Source of the DNA: Maridesulfovibrio sp.
GTDB lineage: Bacteria > Desulfobacterota > Desulfovibrionia > Desulfovibrionales > Desulfovibrionaceae
Assembly (NCBI RefSeq): GCF_963667685.1
Contig: NZ_OY763930.1
Location: 1,408,501 to 1,472,500, forward strand
Length of the DNA: 64,000 nt
Reading direction: 5' to 3'
Positions 39,489 through 47,705 of this stretch are shown here, piece by piece. The notes beneath the pieces are model-generated. The model saw only the letters and a program-made list of their open reading frames with translations. It had not been told where the DNA came from and did not search any database. The first letter of the stretch is position 1. Every line of letters begins with the position of its first letter. The translations under genes and the position numbers were made by a program.

Positions 39489-40217
39489 ATGGGTCGTGAT
39501 AAAGTAAAGAAGCCGCCTGATCCGGGAGGAGGATGGCTGGTAACATTCTCTGATCTGGTCACCCTGCTTTTGACTTTTTTTGTGCTATTGCTAAGTATGG
39601 CTTCAATGGACCATAGTTTTATCACCAGGGTAACTATTATGCCGGCGGAGTTGGGATTTCTTGATAAGCGCGGTTCAGGGAGGGTTACCGCAAAGGTTAA
39701 ACTTGTCAGCGAGTTTCTTGAAAGGCCATGGGAAGTGCTGGAAAAGCAGGACAGGATCAAGGATCTGCTTTTTCCTGATGATATTTTACCCCCGGATATG
39801 GACCGGGCAACACTTAATGAAAACCTGAAAGTGTTGGCCAAACCGGAAGGGGTTGCACTTGTTCTTACAGACAAGCTATTGTTCCCCTTGGGCAAGTATG
39901 AGCTTGACGAGAGCGCAAAAATACTGCTTTACCAGTTTGTTCCGGTGCTTGACTATCTGGGGACTGCGGACGTGAATGTAGCCGGATACACGGATAATGT
40001 GGGCGGCATGAGCAAGGCCAATTTTGAATTATCCGGTGATCGGGCCATGGCTGTACTGACGTTTTTTGTGGAGCAGGGGATACAGAATAATCGACTTACA
40101 GTGTCTGCCTGCGGGCCTACTTTTCCGATGTTCAGCAACACGACTCCTGAGGGGCGTGCGCAAAACAGGAGAGTGGAAATTTTGATCAAAACGACTCCCC
40201 ACATGGGTGGATATTGA
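39489..40217 (+). CDS. MotB-like stator protein, second paralogue
   Basis: The 242-residue protein repeats the MotB plan: basic N-terminus, a single helix with the ion-binding Asp (TFSDLVTLLLTFFVLLLSM, Asp about residue 21), a linker of about 80 residues and an OmpA-like domain ending NRRVEILIK. The linker sequence differs completely from that of the upstream paralogue, though both keep the key Asp. It lies nine bases after the first motB, so both are made from the same message with motA. It could form a second stator complex or a mixed one with the first paralogue. Confidence 0.88.
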   Translation: MGRDKVKKPPDPGGGWLVTFSDLVTLLLTFFVLLLSMASMDHSFITRVTIMPAELGFLDKRGSGRVTAKVKLVSEFLERPWEVLEKQDRIKDLLFPDDILPPDMDRATLNENLKVLAKPEGVALVLTDKLLFPLGKYELDESAKILLYQFVPVLDYLGTADVNVAGYTDNVGGMSKANFELSGDRAMAVLTFFVEQGIQNNRLTVSACGPTFPMFSNTTPEGRAQNRRVEILIKTTPHMGGY

Positions 40218-40301
40218 TGTTATATCTTATGACCAGATCAGTATTGCCGGTTCAATGCGGTGACATTAGAGTTTTAAATACAAAGCAACAAAGGATACAT
40301 C

Positions 40302-40805
40302 ATGGCCGAAGATAGTGGGCAGGAACCGAAAAAAAAAGGCGGATTGATTAAGTGGATTATCCTTCTCCTGCTTCTTGCTGCGCTTGGTGGCGGGGGTTTT
40401 TTCGCTTATCAGAAATTTTTTGCCGCCAAGTCTGATGGCGCAGTCGAAAAACCGCAGGAAGAACAGGCAGCTCAGGGTGAAGAACCAGGAACTCTGCCCG
40501 GCGATGGATTCACTGTTACCCTGCCTACTTTTGTGGTTAACCTTGCAGATCCATTGGGGCGCAGGTACCTAAAACTTGGCATAGATGTAGAAGTGGTAAG
40601 TGAAGAGGCTGTGGCTGAACTTTCCAAGAAAGAACCCATGGTCAAAGATACTCTCATTCTGCTGCTCTCAAGTAAAACCTACCAGGAACTTTCCACCATG
40701 GAGAGCAAGATTCTCCTGAAAAAGGAAATAGTAGACCGTTTGAACCAGATTCTTGGTGGCTCCAAGGTTTTACAAGTATATTTCACGGATATGGTTATCC
40801 AGTAG
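40302..40805 (+). CDS. fliL: Flagellar basal body-associated protein FliL
   Basis: The 167-residue protein has one N-terminal membrane helix (WIILLLLLAALGGGGFFAY, residues 15-33), a linker rich in E, Q and K, and a C-terminal periplasmic domain of about 110 residues (TVTLPTFVVNLADPLGRRYLKLGIDVEV onward to VYFTDMVIQ). This is FliL, which surrounds the stator and supports torque. It sits between the stator genes and fliN as in many flagellar operons, and fliM, usually nearby, is missing here. Confidence 0.92.
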   Translation: MAEDSGQEPKKKGGLIKWIILLLLLAALGGGGFFAYQKFFAAKSDGAVEKPQEEQAAQGEEPGTLPGDGFTVTLPTFVVNLADPLGRRYLKLGIDVEVVSEEAVAELSKKEPMVKDTLILLLSSKTYQELSTMESKILLKKEIVDRLNQILGGSKVLQVYFTDMVIQ

Positions 40806-40895
40806 CACGTTTTTTGCTCTACCATAGTTTGATGTGTCGAATTTATGTCACCGCAATTGTTTTTTGGATAGCCAATTCACCGGAGGTAGGTTGTA

Positions 40896-41579
40896 ATGAT
40901 GTCAGATGATCTTGATCAGGATAAACTAGCACAGGAATGGGCTGATGCTCTTACTGATGACTCCGGTGGCGGTGATCCTCTTGGCGGTGACCCAGGAACC
41001 GGTAATGACGAAGCATTAGCAGATGAATGGGCTGCTGCGCTGGCCGAACAGGATGATACTGTTACCGATGACGATGCCCTCGCCAATGAATGGGCTGCTG
41101 CTCTAGGTGAGCAGGGTGATGAAGGCGGCGGGCTCGATCTCGGTAGCGGCGGTGGCGGAGACGAAGCTCTTGCCGATGAATGGGCTGCTGCTCTCGCTGA
41201 AGATACCGGTGATGATATACGTAAGGAAAAAGAGCAGGAATTTCTGCGTACTCAGACACGCGATGCAGATTTCAAGGATCTGACTAACGAAGCTAAAAAC
41301 CCGCGTCATGACGGTTCCAGACGTGACCTTGATTTCATCCTCGATATTCCGTTGGATGTTTCAGCCGAGCTTGGCCGGGCCAAAATGCTTATCAATGAGC
41401 TTCTGCAGCTTGGAACAGGCTCGGTGGTGGAGCTGACCAAACTGGCTGGAGAACCGCTTGAAATTTACGTTAACGGAAAGCTGGTAGCTCGTGGCGAAGC
41501 TGTTGTAATTAACGAAAAATTCGGTATCAGATTGACTGACATCATCAGTCCTATAGAACGGGTAAAACACCTTGCCTAA
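40896..41579 (+). CDS. fliN: Flagellar motor switch protein FliN with four-fold N-terminal motif
   Basis: FliN is a C-ring component of the flagellar switch and export-docking complex. The SpoA domain occupies residues about 147-227 (LDFILDIPLDVSAELGRAKM, then ELLQLGTGSVVEL, LAGEPLEIYVNGKLVARGE, GIRLTDIISP), matching E. coli FliN. The N-terminal 105 residues are acidic and repeat one motif four times: KLAQEWADAL (10-19), ALADEWAAAL (40-49), ALANEWAAAL (61-70) and ALADEWAAAL (91-100), joined by Gly/Asp linkers. E. coli FliN has one such motif (AMDDLWAEAL), in the region reported to bind CheY-P. Length is 227 residues against about 137 in E. coli. Confidence 0.95.
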   Translation: MMSDDLDQDKLAQEWADALTDDSGGGDPLGGDPGTGNDEALADEWAAALAEQDDTVTDDDALANEWAAALGEQGDEGGGLDLGSGGGGDEALADEWAAALAEDTGDDIRKEKEQEFLRTQTRDADFKDLTNEAKNPRHDGSRRDLDFILDIPLDVSAELGRAKMLINELLQLGTGSVVELTKLAGEPLEIYVNGKLVARGEAVVINEKFGIRLTDIISPIERVKHLA

Positions 41580-41937
41580 TGCCACTGCTACAGCACTCAT
41601 GGTGCCGGAGTCAGGCGTTGGGTCAGTACTCAAGATGTCTGCATCTCTTTTTTTCATTCTGGCGATGCTGCTGCTGGCTTATTATTTCATGAGACGCCTG
41701 AATGTTGGCGGTGTTTTTACCGGTGCGAGAAAAGGCGCGCTGGAGATTGTGGACCGCCTTCCGCTCGGTCCGCGCCAGAATATTACGGTGGTCAAGTATC
41801 GCGACAAGGAATTGGTGGTCGGCGTTACCCATGATAAAATTACACTGCTTCATGCAGGGGATGAAGGACATGCAAAGACTGACTCCGACTTTGCCGGATA
41901 CCTTGAAAAAGAAAATTCCGGCACTTCTGACTCTTAG
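41572..41937 (+). CDS. fliO: Flagellar export gate scaffold FliO
   Basis: The 121-residue protein has one membrane helix (SLFFILAMLLLAYYFM, about 25-40) followed by a cytoplasmic basic domain (GALEIVDRLPLGPRQNITVVKYRDKELVVGVTHDKITLL), which fits FliO, a scaffold for FliP ring assembly. The TTG start at 41572 overlaps the last eight bases of fliN; an ATG at 41599 nine codons later is possible and lacks a better ribosome-binding site. Its end overlaps the fliP start. Confidence 0.85.
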   Translation: MPNATATALMVPESGVGSVLKMSASLFFILAMLLLAYYFMRRLNVGGVFTGARKGALEIVDRLPLGPRQNITVVKYRDKELVVGVTHDKITLLHAGDEGHAKTDSDFAGYLEKENSGTSDS

Positions 41938-42661
41938 CGCAATCCTTCTGCTGGTTATTCCGGCAGCAGCCTTTGCACAGGAAACCATTCCCACTCTGTC
42001 ATTGAATCTTGCGGCTGGTCAGGAAGAACCGGAACAGGTGGCCAAGCTGCTGGAAATCCTTTTTCTGCTGACCATTCTGGGAATGGCTCCGTCCATTCTG
42101 CTGACCATGACTTCTTTCACAAGGATCATCATTGTTTTTCATTTTCTGCGTCAGGCCATGGGTACGCAGCAGATGCCGCCCAACCAGATTCTTGCTTCCC
42201 TTGCGATTTTCATGACTGTGGTAATCATGATGCCCACCGGGAAAGCTATCAATGACAATGCCTTGCAGCCTTACCTGAATGAAGAGATCGGATTTGAGCA
42301 GGCTATAGACCGGGCGCAGGTCCCTGTAAGGACTTTTTTGTTCAAGCATACCCGAGAGAAAGATCTTTCAATTTTTTATTCCATAACAGGGGAAAAGCGG
42401 CCTGAAACCAAAGAAGATGTCAACACCATGCTTCTCATTGCCGCTTACACTATCAGTGAGCTGAAAACAGGTTTTACCATCGGCTTCCTGATTTATGTTC
42501 CGTTTTTGATTCTTGATATGGTTATCGCAAGTATTCTGCTGGCCATGGGGATGATGATGTTGCCACCGGCAATGGTTTCATTGCCGTTTAAGATTTTGCT
42601 GTTTATAATGGTTGACGGTTGGTCGCTCTTAACGGGGTCCATCGTTAATACTTTTCAGTGA
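41870..42661 (+). CDS. fliP: Flagellar export gate protein FliP
   Basis: FliP forms the core of the flagellar type III export gate. The protein has a signal sequence (IPALLTLSAILLLVIPAAAFAQ), then the conserved TM and export motifs (LGMAPSILLTMTSFTRIIIVF, near residues 70-95, and the QMPPNQILASLAIFMT stretch). The C-terminal FILDMVIASILLAMGMMMLPP is the family signature. I choose ATG 41870 because AGGGG lies nine bases upstream, giving 263 residues; TTG 41903 (252 residues) is also possible. Either overlaps fliO, so the two are translationally coupled. The 319-residue reading from 41702 is mostly shadow of fliO. Confidence 0.93.
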   Translation: MQRLTPTLPDTLKKKIPALLTLSAILLLVIPAAAFAQETIPTLSLNLAAGQEEPEQVAKLLEILFLLTILGMAPSILLTMTSFTRIIIVFHFLRQAMGTQQMPPNQILASLAIFMTVVIMMPTGKAINDNALQPYLNEEIGFEQAIDRAQVPVRTFLFKHTREKDLSIFYSITGEKRPETKEDVNTMLLIAAYTISELKTGFTIGFLIYVPFLILDMVIASILLAMGMMMLPPAMVSLPFKILLFIMVDGWSLLTGSIVNTFQ

Positions 42662-42666
42662 ATCCA

Positions 42667-42690
42667 GCCTCCGGCGGTTTTGCCGGGGGC
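42667..42690. repeat. GCCTCCGGC dispersed element with hairpin, copy 2
   Basis: GCCTCCGGC at 42667-42675 pairs with GCCGGGGGC at 42682-42690 (one G-U pair, GGTTTT loop) right after the fliP stop, and it is followed by AT-rich sequence; it may help terminate fliP. A second hairpin (TTGCGG/CCGCAA, 42719-42743, with an inner GGCTTAAGCC palindrome) follows. Confidence 0.5.
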
Positions 42691-42854
42691 AGATTTAGAT
42701 TTTAGTTCAAAGTTTCGCTTGCGGCGGCTTAAGCCTTCCGCAAAATGGTTAAGCATCCCATAACCTTTTGTTAATTTAATTGCTTTTTTTGAGTTTGTTG
42801 CGCCTTATATAAAAATTTCGAGTTAGCAGCGGTTGATTTCCGCTGGAGGCAGTT

Positions 42855-43124
42855 ATGACCCCTGAATTTGTAATTGGATTTGCCAGGCAGTCAATTGAAC
42901 TGGCTTTGACTCTGGCCCTGCCCATGCTGGCAGTAGGTCTGGTAGTCGGTATTTTTGTATCCGTTATTCAGGCGGCTACACAGATTCAGGAAATGACCCT
43001 GACCTTTGTGCCAAAGATTGTTTCAATGTTTTTGGCGTTGCTTTTCGCTTTTCCATGGATCATGGATAAGATGATTGATTTTACTCGTAATATCTTTTTG
43101 AATCTGCCTAACTATATCAAGTAG
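42855..43124 (+). CDS. fliQ: Flagellar export gate protein FliQ
   Basis: The 89-residue protein has two membrane helices separated by a short loop (ELALTLALPMLAVGLVVGIFVSVIQAATQIQEMTL then VSMFLALLFAFPWIMDKMIDFT), the FliQ plan of the export gate. The TQIQEMTLTFVPKI motif is the family signature. It follows fliP by 193 bases that hold hairpins and an apparent promoter-free AT stretch, unlike the tight spacing elsewhere in the operon; fliR and flhB are not next to it. Confidence 0.95.
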   Translation: MTPEFVIGFARQSIELALTLALPMLAVGLVVGIFVSVIQAATQIQEMTLTFVPKIVSMFLALLFAFPWIMDKMIDFTRNIFLNLPNYIK

Positions 43125-43144
43125 AATTTTCTTTTTTTTAAAAA

Positions 43145-43184
43145 CGAAGTCCCCTGAAGATCGAGATATCTTCAGGGGACTTCG
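43145..43184. terminator. Shared terminator between fliQ and rlmB
   Basis: Perfect 17 bp stem (CGAAGTCCCCTGAAGAT / ATCTTCAGGGGACTTCG) with a CGAGAT loop between two convergent genes. T-runs are weak on the plus strand and better on the minus strand. Confidence 0.85.
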
Positions 43185-43218
43185 CTTTGTTCTGCTAAGA
43201 AGATAGTTTAACAGTATT

Positions 43219-43974
43219 TTAAACCAGACGGCGGGCAAATTCGCTTATAAGCATGGCTCCTGCCTGTGCGACGTTCAGTGAATCAAACTCGCGGCGGAAG
43301 GGGATGTGGATCAGCTTCTGGCAGCGTTTCTCCACGTTGAAACGGATTCCTTTTTCCTCGTTACCGAGAACGAGAATCGCCGGGGTCTGGATATCGGCGG
43401 AGTATGCGGAGGAAGAGTCCTCAGCCAATCCGGCTCCGTAGACATTGATACCCATATCCAATGCCTTGTCGAGGGCTTGTGAAATGTTGTTTACTCTGGC
43501 CACCGGCAGTTTGTTAAGTGCCCCGGCACTGGCTTTGACCGCTCCTGCTCCCAAGAATGCACCTCCATGTTTGGCGGTGGCAATACCGGCACCACCCAAG
43601 GCGTAGAGTGAACGGGCGAGTACACCTACATTGCCGGGGTCCTGTACTTGATCAAGCATGATCAGCAGAGGCAGAGGGGATTCGGATAGATTTTCCAGCA
43701 TTTCGTCATAATCAGCAAAGGCAAGAGCTGCCACACGGGCTATAATGCCCTGGTGGTTGCCGGAAAAAATCCTGCCCAGCTCGGCCTTGTCGGAAATTTT
43801 ATACTTGATACCGTGTTTTTTGCACCGCTGGATGGTTCGCTCGAAATTTTTGTCCTGACGGCCTTTTTGCAGGTAAAGTAGATCGATCCTCTCCGGGGAG
43901 TCTAAAAGTAGCTCCTGAACAGGTTTGCGGCCCGCTATGATGGTGTTGTCGTCTTCTCTCGTATTCTTTTGCAT
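43219..43974 (-). CDS. rlmB: 23S rRNA 2'-O-methyltransferase, TrmH/RlmB family
   Basis: The 251-residue protein has an N-terminal substrate-binding domain (IIAGRKPVQELLLDSPERIDLLYLQ) and the SPOUT knotted methyltransferase domain with LLIMLDQVQDPGNVGVLARSLYALG (motif 1), LVLGNEEKGIRFNV (motif 2) and IPFRREFDSLNVAQAGAMLISEF (motif 3). This is the TrmH/SpoU family; the N-terminal domain favours RlmB, which methylates G2251 of 23S rRNA with S-adenosylmethionine. It is a single gene convergent with fliQ; the specific rRNA target is inferred. Confidence 0.9.
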   Translation of the reverse strand: MQKNTREDDNTIIAGRKPVQELLLDSPERIDLLYLQKGRQDKNFERTIQRCKKHGIKYKISDKAELGRIFSGNHQGIIARVAALAFADYDEMLENLSESPLPLLIMLDQVQDPGNVGVLARSLYALGGAGIATAKHGGAFLGAGAVKASAGALNKLPVARVNNISQALDKALDMGINVYGAGLAEDSSSAYSADIQTPAILVLGNEEKGIRFNVEKRCQKLIHIPFRREFDSLNVAQAGAMLISEFARRLV

Positions 43975-44411
43975 TAAAATTTACCTTCATATTGAAACGG
44001 AAAAAAGGGTCAGCCCTGTTTCCTTATATATATTTCAGAGTTAAAAATTATCGGGTAAAAATGCCCCATATTTATTTTGGGAATTGCCCAATAAAAATAA
44101 TTTGTTACAATGAAACCGGTTCTCAATGTACCGGTTGCTTACTGCCTTGAAATCGACAAGACAATGCCCTGAAACCCTTGTCCTTAAACGGTTGGGGCAA
44201 TCTATACCTTTCGTTTTACTATTGCAAACCTTCTCGCTTTAGTATAGCTCTACATATGTTTGAATTAATGAAAATTAACACCTTAAAATTGTTTGTTTTT
44301 AACATTTTAAATGACAAAAACAGATCATAACCAAGTAATATTTATAAATTTTCTAGATAAAATATGGATAAAATCAATATTATTTCCGTCCACAGCGACA
44401 AGGGGTCGAAG
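43975..44411. other. AT-rich intergenic region upstream of mltD
   Basis: No gene is seen in these 437 bases. They contain an ACCGGT repeat pair in inverted orientation (near 44116-44136), a possible promoter TTGCCC-N16-TACAAT (about 44084-44111), and long A/T runs toward the mltD start. The space probably carries the divergent promoters for rlmB and mltD. Confidence 0.5.
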
Positions 44412-46034
44412 ATGCTGAAATCCCTCCGGTTGATAACTTTATTTACCTTGTTTGCGCTTGTCGCAGGCTGCGCCGCAAAGACAGCTCCCGTTGCAGAAAA
44501 AGAGGTTTGCAATCCGGCTGCACTTACTGTTCAAAAAGATATCACTGTAGATACTGAAGTCGCAGATTCCGGGGTCGAACCCCTTGATCCTGAACTGGAA
44601 GAAACTCCTTCCGATTCTGGTGTACTTACCCCTGAAGAAGAAAAAGCTCTGCGCACAAGCAATGGTGTTTATTTCAACCTTGATGAACACGATACCAAGG
44701 AAGTACAGCAGTATTTCGGATTTTTCACTCACAAAGCCCGTAAGACTTTTGATCGCTGGCTGAAACGTTCGGAACCATTCCTTCCATATGTCCGTCAGGT
44801 TCTCTCCGAGAATAACATGCCGCAGGATCTTGCCATGTTGCCCTTTGCCGAGAGCGGATACAATGCATGGGCCTATTCTCGCGTCGGTGCCGCCGGTATG
44901 TGGCAGTTCATGCCTTATACAGGCCGTAAATTCGGCCTGCGTGTGGACTGGTGGATTGACGAACGCCGTGATCCTTATGAATCAACCAAAGCAGCGGTAG
45001 AGTATCTCAAGGTGCTGCATGATATGTTCGGTGACTGGTATCTTGCTCTCGCAGCTTATAATGCAGGAGAAGGCAAGATCGGCAGGGCTTTGAAAAAGAC
45101 CGGCTGTAAAGATTTTTTCGAACTTACCAAGAACAATCATAAACTCAGCAGAAGGGCCAGACTCCGCACTGAGACAAAGAATTACGTTCCTAAGTTCATA
45201 GCTATTTCCAAGATTTTCAAAAACCTTGATGAACTTGGTTTCACCAATATTGATTGGAATAACGGTCTTCAGGTTGAAACTGTTAAGGTTCCCGGCGGAA
45301 CGGATCTGCTGGCCCTTGCCAAAGCCTGCGGTATGAAGTGGAGCGAATTCCATAAGCTGAACCCTCATTTCCGCAGACAGGTCAGCCCGCCAAACGCGGT
45401 AATCAACGCTTACCTGCCTGAGAGGGTTATGGCTAGTGCCGCTGACTACCTTGAATCCCCCAATTCCCGTCCTTTCGCCGGATATAAAAGATATAAAATC
45501 CGCAACGGTGACTCATGGTACCGCATTGCCCGCCGCTATGGAGTCCCTGTGGCAGTGCTTAAGTCGGTCAACAACCATAAATCCAATATTATTCGTCCCG
45601 GCCAGCACATCATGATCCCTGGTAAAGGGTCTTCAAAGTCACTTTATGCTTCAAAGACCAGCAATACCCGCCGTACTGCTCAGAGCCGTGCTAACTACAG
45701 GGTTCGCAAAGGTGACTCCCTCTGGTCAATCGCCAGCCGCTATAAAGTAAGCGTTACTACTTTGAAGCGCGCTAACGGGCTTTATAATTCCAGACTTAAG
45801 ATCGGTCAGAAGCTGTTTATTCCCGATAACAACGCACTCAGCTCAGCCCGCTCTGTTGCCAAAGCTGAAAATGTGAAACAGCAGATGGTGAAATACAGGG
45901 TTCGTCGCGGTGACAACCTTTGGAAAATAGCCCGTCGTTTCGGTGTGAAAGTTTCATCCCTTATGGAGTGGAACAGCCTCAATTCCAAGTCGATCCTCCG
46001 TCCCGGTGACCGGATCAATGTCTACGTTCAGTAA
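44412..46034 (+). CDS. mltD: Membrane-bound lytic murein transglycosylase D with three LysM domains
   Basis: The 540-residue lipoprotein begins MLKSLRLITLFTLFALVAGCAA with a clear lipobox (VAGC). The catalytic SLT domain spans about 125-245: the Glu is in LPFAESGYNAWAYS, with GAAGMWQFMPYTGR and ALAAYNAGEGKIGRAL typical of family 1 transglycosylases. Three LysM repeats follow, each starting YKIRNGDSWYRIA, YRVRKGDSLWSIA and YRVRRGDNLWKIA, spaced by Ser/Arg linkers, for peptidoglycan attachment. It cleaves the glycan backbone in the periplasm. ATG 44412 follows AAGGGG by six bases; the 16-residue N-terminal extension from 44364 is rejected. A terminator follows. Confidence 0.93.
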   Translation: MLKSLRLITLFTLFALVAGCAAKTAPVAEKEVCNPAALTVQKDITVDTEVADSGVEPLDPELEETPSDSGVLTPEEEKALRTSNGVYFNLDEHDTKEVQQYFGFFTHKARKTFDRWLKRSEPFLPYVRQVLSENNMPQDLAMLPFAESGYNAWAYSRVGAAGMWQFMPYTGRKFGLRVDWWIDERRDPYESTKAAVEYLKVLHDMFGDWYLALAAYNAGEGKIGRALKKTGCKDFFELTKNNHKLSRRARLRTETKNYVPKFIAISKIFKNLDELGFTNIDWNNGLQVETVKVPGGTDLLALAKACGMKWSEFHKLNPHFRRQVSPPNAVINAYLPERVMASAADYLESPNSRPFAGYKRYKIRNGDSWYRIARRYGVPVAVLKSVNNHKSNIIRPGQHIMIPGKGSSKSLYASKTSNTRRTAQSRANYRVRKGDSLWSIASRYKVSVTTLKRANGLYNSRLKIGQKLFIPDNNALSSARSVAKAENVKQQMVKYRVRRGDNLWKIARRFGVKVSSLMEWNSLNSKSILRPGDRINVYVQ

Positions 46035-46060
46035 GTTGATTTTTGTTATATGAAAAATAA

Positions 46061-46086
46061 AGGCGGTTGCTAAGGTGCAGCCGCCT
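46061..46086 (+). terminator. Terminator of mltD
   Basis: Stem AGGCGGTTGC / GCAGCCGCCT (one G-U pair) followed by TTTTTCTTTTT. Confidence 0.88.
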
Positions 46087-46184
46087 TTTTCTTTTTCGTC
46101 TTTCTTGATAAGAAGCCTTTCCACGCAGTGAGCATTTTCAGGGTTCACTCTATACTAATCCAGCAAAAACAAGGTATTGCCCAG

Positions 46185-47549
46185 ATGGCTATTCAAAGTA
46201 CCAACCCCATGACCGGACGGGTTGAAAAAAAATTTGATGAGTTTATTTCCGCCCAGACTTTTTCTGCAATTTCTGCTGTCGGTAAGGCATTTGATTCATG
46301 GCGGAACAGTCCAATGGAGCAACGCTCCGAATGTTTGAGAAATCTTGCTGATCTTCTCAGGAATAGGGCGGATAAGTTCGCGCATCTAATGGCGTCTGAA
46401 ATGGGTAAACCACTTAAATCCGGACGGGCAGAAGTTCTTAAGTCAGCGACTGTGTGCGATTTTTACGCTGATCACGGCCCTGATATGCTAGCCAGCAAGC
46501 CGCTCACCGTTGACGGTATGCAGTGCTCTGTTGATTACGCGCCAATGGGAGCTGTGTTGGCAGTTATGCCTTGGAATTACCCGGTATGGCAGGTTCTCCG
46601 CATCGCTGTGCCTACTTTGATGGCTGGTAATACCATGTTCTTAAAACATGCTTCAAACGTTCCGCAGTGTGCTTTGGCAATCGAAGAGCTTTTCCGCGAT
46701 TCAATTTTTCCGGACAATGTTTTCCGCACACTGCTCATTGGAGCTGGGCAGGTTGAACATGTTTTGGCGCATAATTCTGTCGTCGGCGTCTGTCTGACAG
46801 GTAGTGAAGCTGCCGGACGCAAGGTTGCAGCCGCCGCCGGTTCTCAGCTCAAGAAAAGTGTTATGGAACTTGGCGGCAGTGATGCTTTTGTGGTTCTCGA
46901 TGATGCCGATATTGATAAGGCCGCAGCAATCGGTGCGGAATCCCGCTGTTCCAACGCAGGTCAGGCCTGCATTGCCGCTAAGCGGTTTATAGTCATGGAT
47001 GATGTTTACGATGAGTTTGTTGTTAAGCTCAAAGTATGCATGGAATCTGTCGTTATGGGTGACCCGTTTGATGAAGATACCGTGATGGGGCCAATGGCAT
47101 CTCACGCATTTCGTGATGACCTGCAAAAACAGGTTGAATCATGCCTCGCAGAAGGCGGTAAAATAGTTCTGGGCGGATCAATCCCTGACGGTCAAGCTGC
47201 TTTTTATCCACCTACAATTATTACGGATGTGCCTTTTGACAGCAAAGCTGCCCGGGATGAGATTTTCGGTCCGGTGGCACTTGTATTCAGAGCTGAAACT
47301 GAAGAACAGGCGATGCAGATGGCCAACGACAGTTGTTTCGGTCTGGGCGGTTCTGTCTGGACCGGTGACGAAGAGAAGGGATTACGACTCGCCCGCCGGA
47401 TCGAGGCCGGGCTGGTCTATGTAAATGGCCGGGTCAGCAGTCGTCCGCCGCTGCCTTTCGGAGGGGTAAAAAATTCAGGATACGGACGGGAATTGTCCAC
47501 ATACGGTATCCGCGAATTTGTAAATGTAAAATCTGTCTGTATCGGATAG
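46185..47549 (+). CDS. NAD(P)-dependent aldehyde dehydrogenase, succinate-semialdehyde type
   Basis: The 454-residue enzyme has the aldehyde dehydrogenase fold with PWNYPVWQVLRIAVPTLMAGN (cofactor-binding site near residue 130-150), the general-base Glu in MELGGSDAF, the nucleophilic Cys262 in NAGQACIAAKR and C-terminal PFGGVKNSGYGRELS. The length and these features match the short succinate-semialdehyde dehydrogenase (GabD/YneI) group; the sequence alone does not prove the substrate. ATG 46185 is chosen because the reading from 46128 adds 19 residues without a ribosome-binding site. No gabT-type gene is adjacent. Confidence 0.88.
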   Translation: MAIQSTNPMTGRVEKKFDEFISAQTFSAISAVGKAFDSWRNSPMEQRSECLRNLADLLRNRADKFAHLMASEMGKPLKSGRAEVLKSATVCDFYADHGPDMLASKPLTVDGMQCSVDYAPMGAVLAVMPWNYPVWQVLRIAVPTLMAGNTMFLKHASNVPQCALAIEELFRDSIFPDNVFRTLLIGAGQVEHVLAHNSVVGVCLTGSEAAGRKVAAAAGSQLKKSVMELGGSDAFVVLDDADIDKAAAIGAESRCSNAGQACIAAKRFIVMDDVYDEFVVKLKVCMESVVMGDPFDEDTVMGPMASHAFRDDLQKQVESCLAEGGKIVLGGSIPDGQAAFYPPTIITDVPFDSKAARDEIFGPVALVFRAETEEQAMQMANDSCFGLGGSVWTGDEEKGLRLARRIEAGLVYVNGRVSSRPPLPFGGVKNSGYGRELSTYGIREFVNVKSVCIG

Positions 47550-47555
47550 CCTTAT

Positions 47556-47650
47556 GCCTCCGGCGGCCAAGGAATCCTTTTTTGGGAAAAAAAGGTTCTC
47601 TGGACTCTCCAAAAAAACTTTTTATCGAGGCTTCGCCCCTCCATCCTACT
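47556..47650 (+). repeat. GCCTCCGGC dispersed element, copy 3
   Basis: Right after the aldehyde dehydrogenase stop: core GCCTCCGGCGGCC, then a hairpin GAATCCTTTTTT-GGG-AAAAAAAGGTTC, then CTCTGGACTCTCC and a run CTTTTTATCGAGGCTTCGCC. From general familiarity with Desulfovibrio intergenic sequences this looks like a recurring non-coding element; no search was run. Confidence 0.55.
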
Positions 47651-47667
47651 CATTGCGTAAAAAAATG

Positions 47668-47697
47668 GCCCGCAAAATCTGGTGTGATATTGCGGGC
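47668..47697. terminator. Bidirectional terminator between aldehyde dehydrogenase and aroE
   Basis: Stem GCCCGCAA / TTGCGGGC with a 14-base loop; TTTGTTTTTT follows on the plus strand and a T-run (from AAAAA) on the minus strand. Confidence 0.85.
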
Positions 47698-47705
47698 TTT
47701 GTTTT

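Noticed and set aside
41702-41869. Long N-terminal extension of fliP
   Set aside because: It is the shifted frame of fliO, rich in Trp and Arg, and a normal signal sequence begins after 41870.
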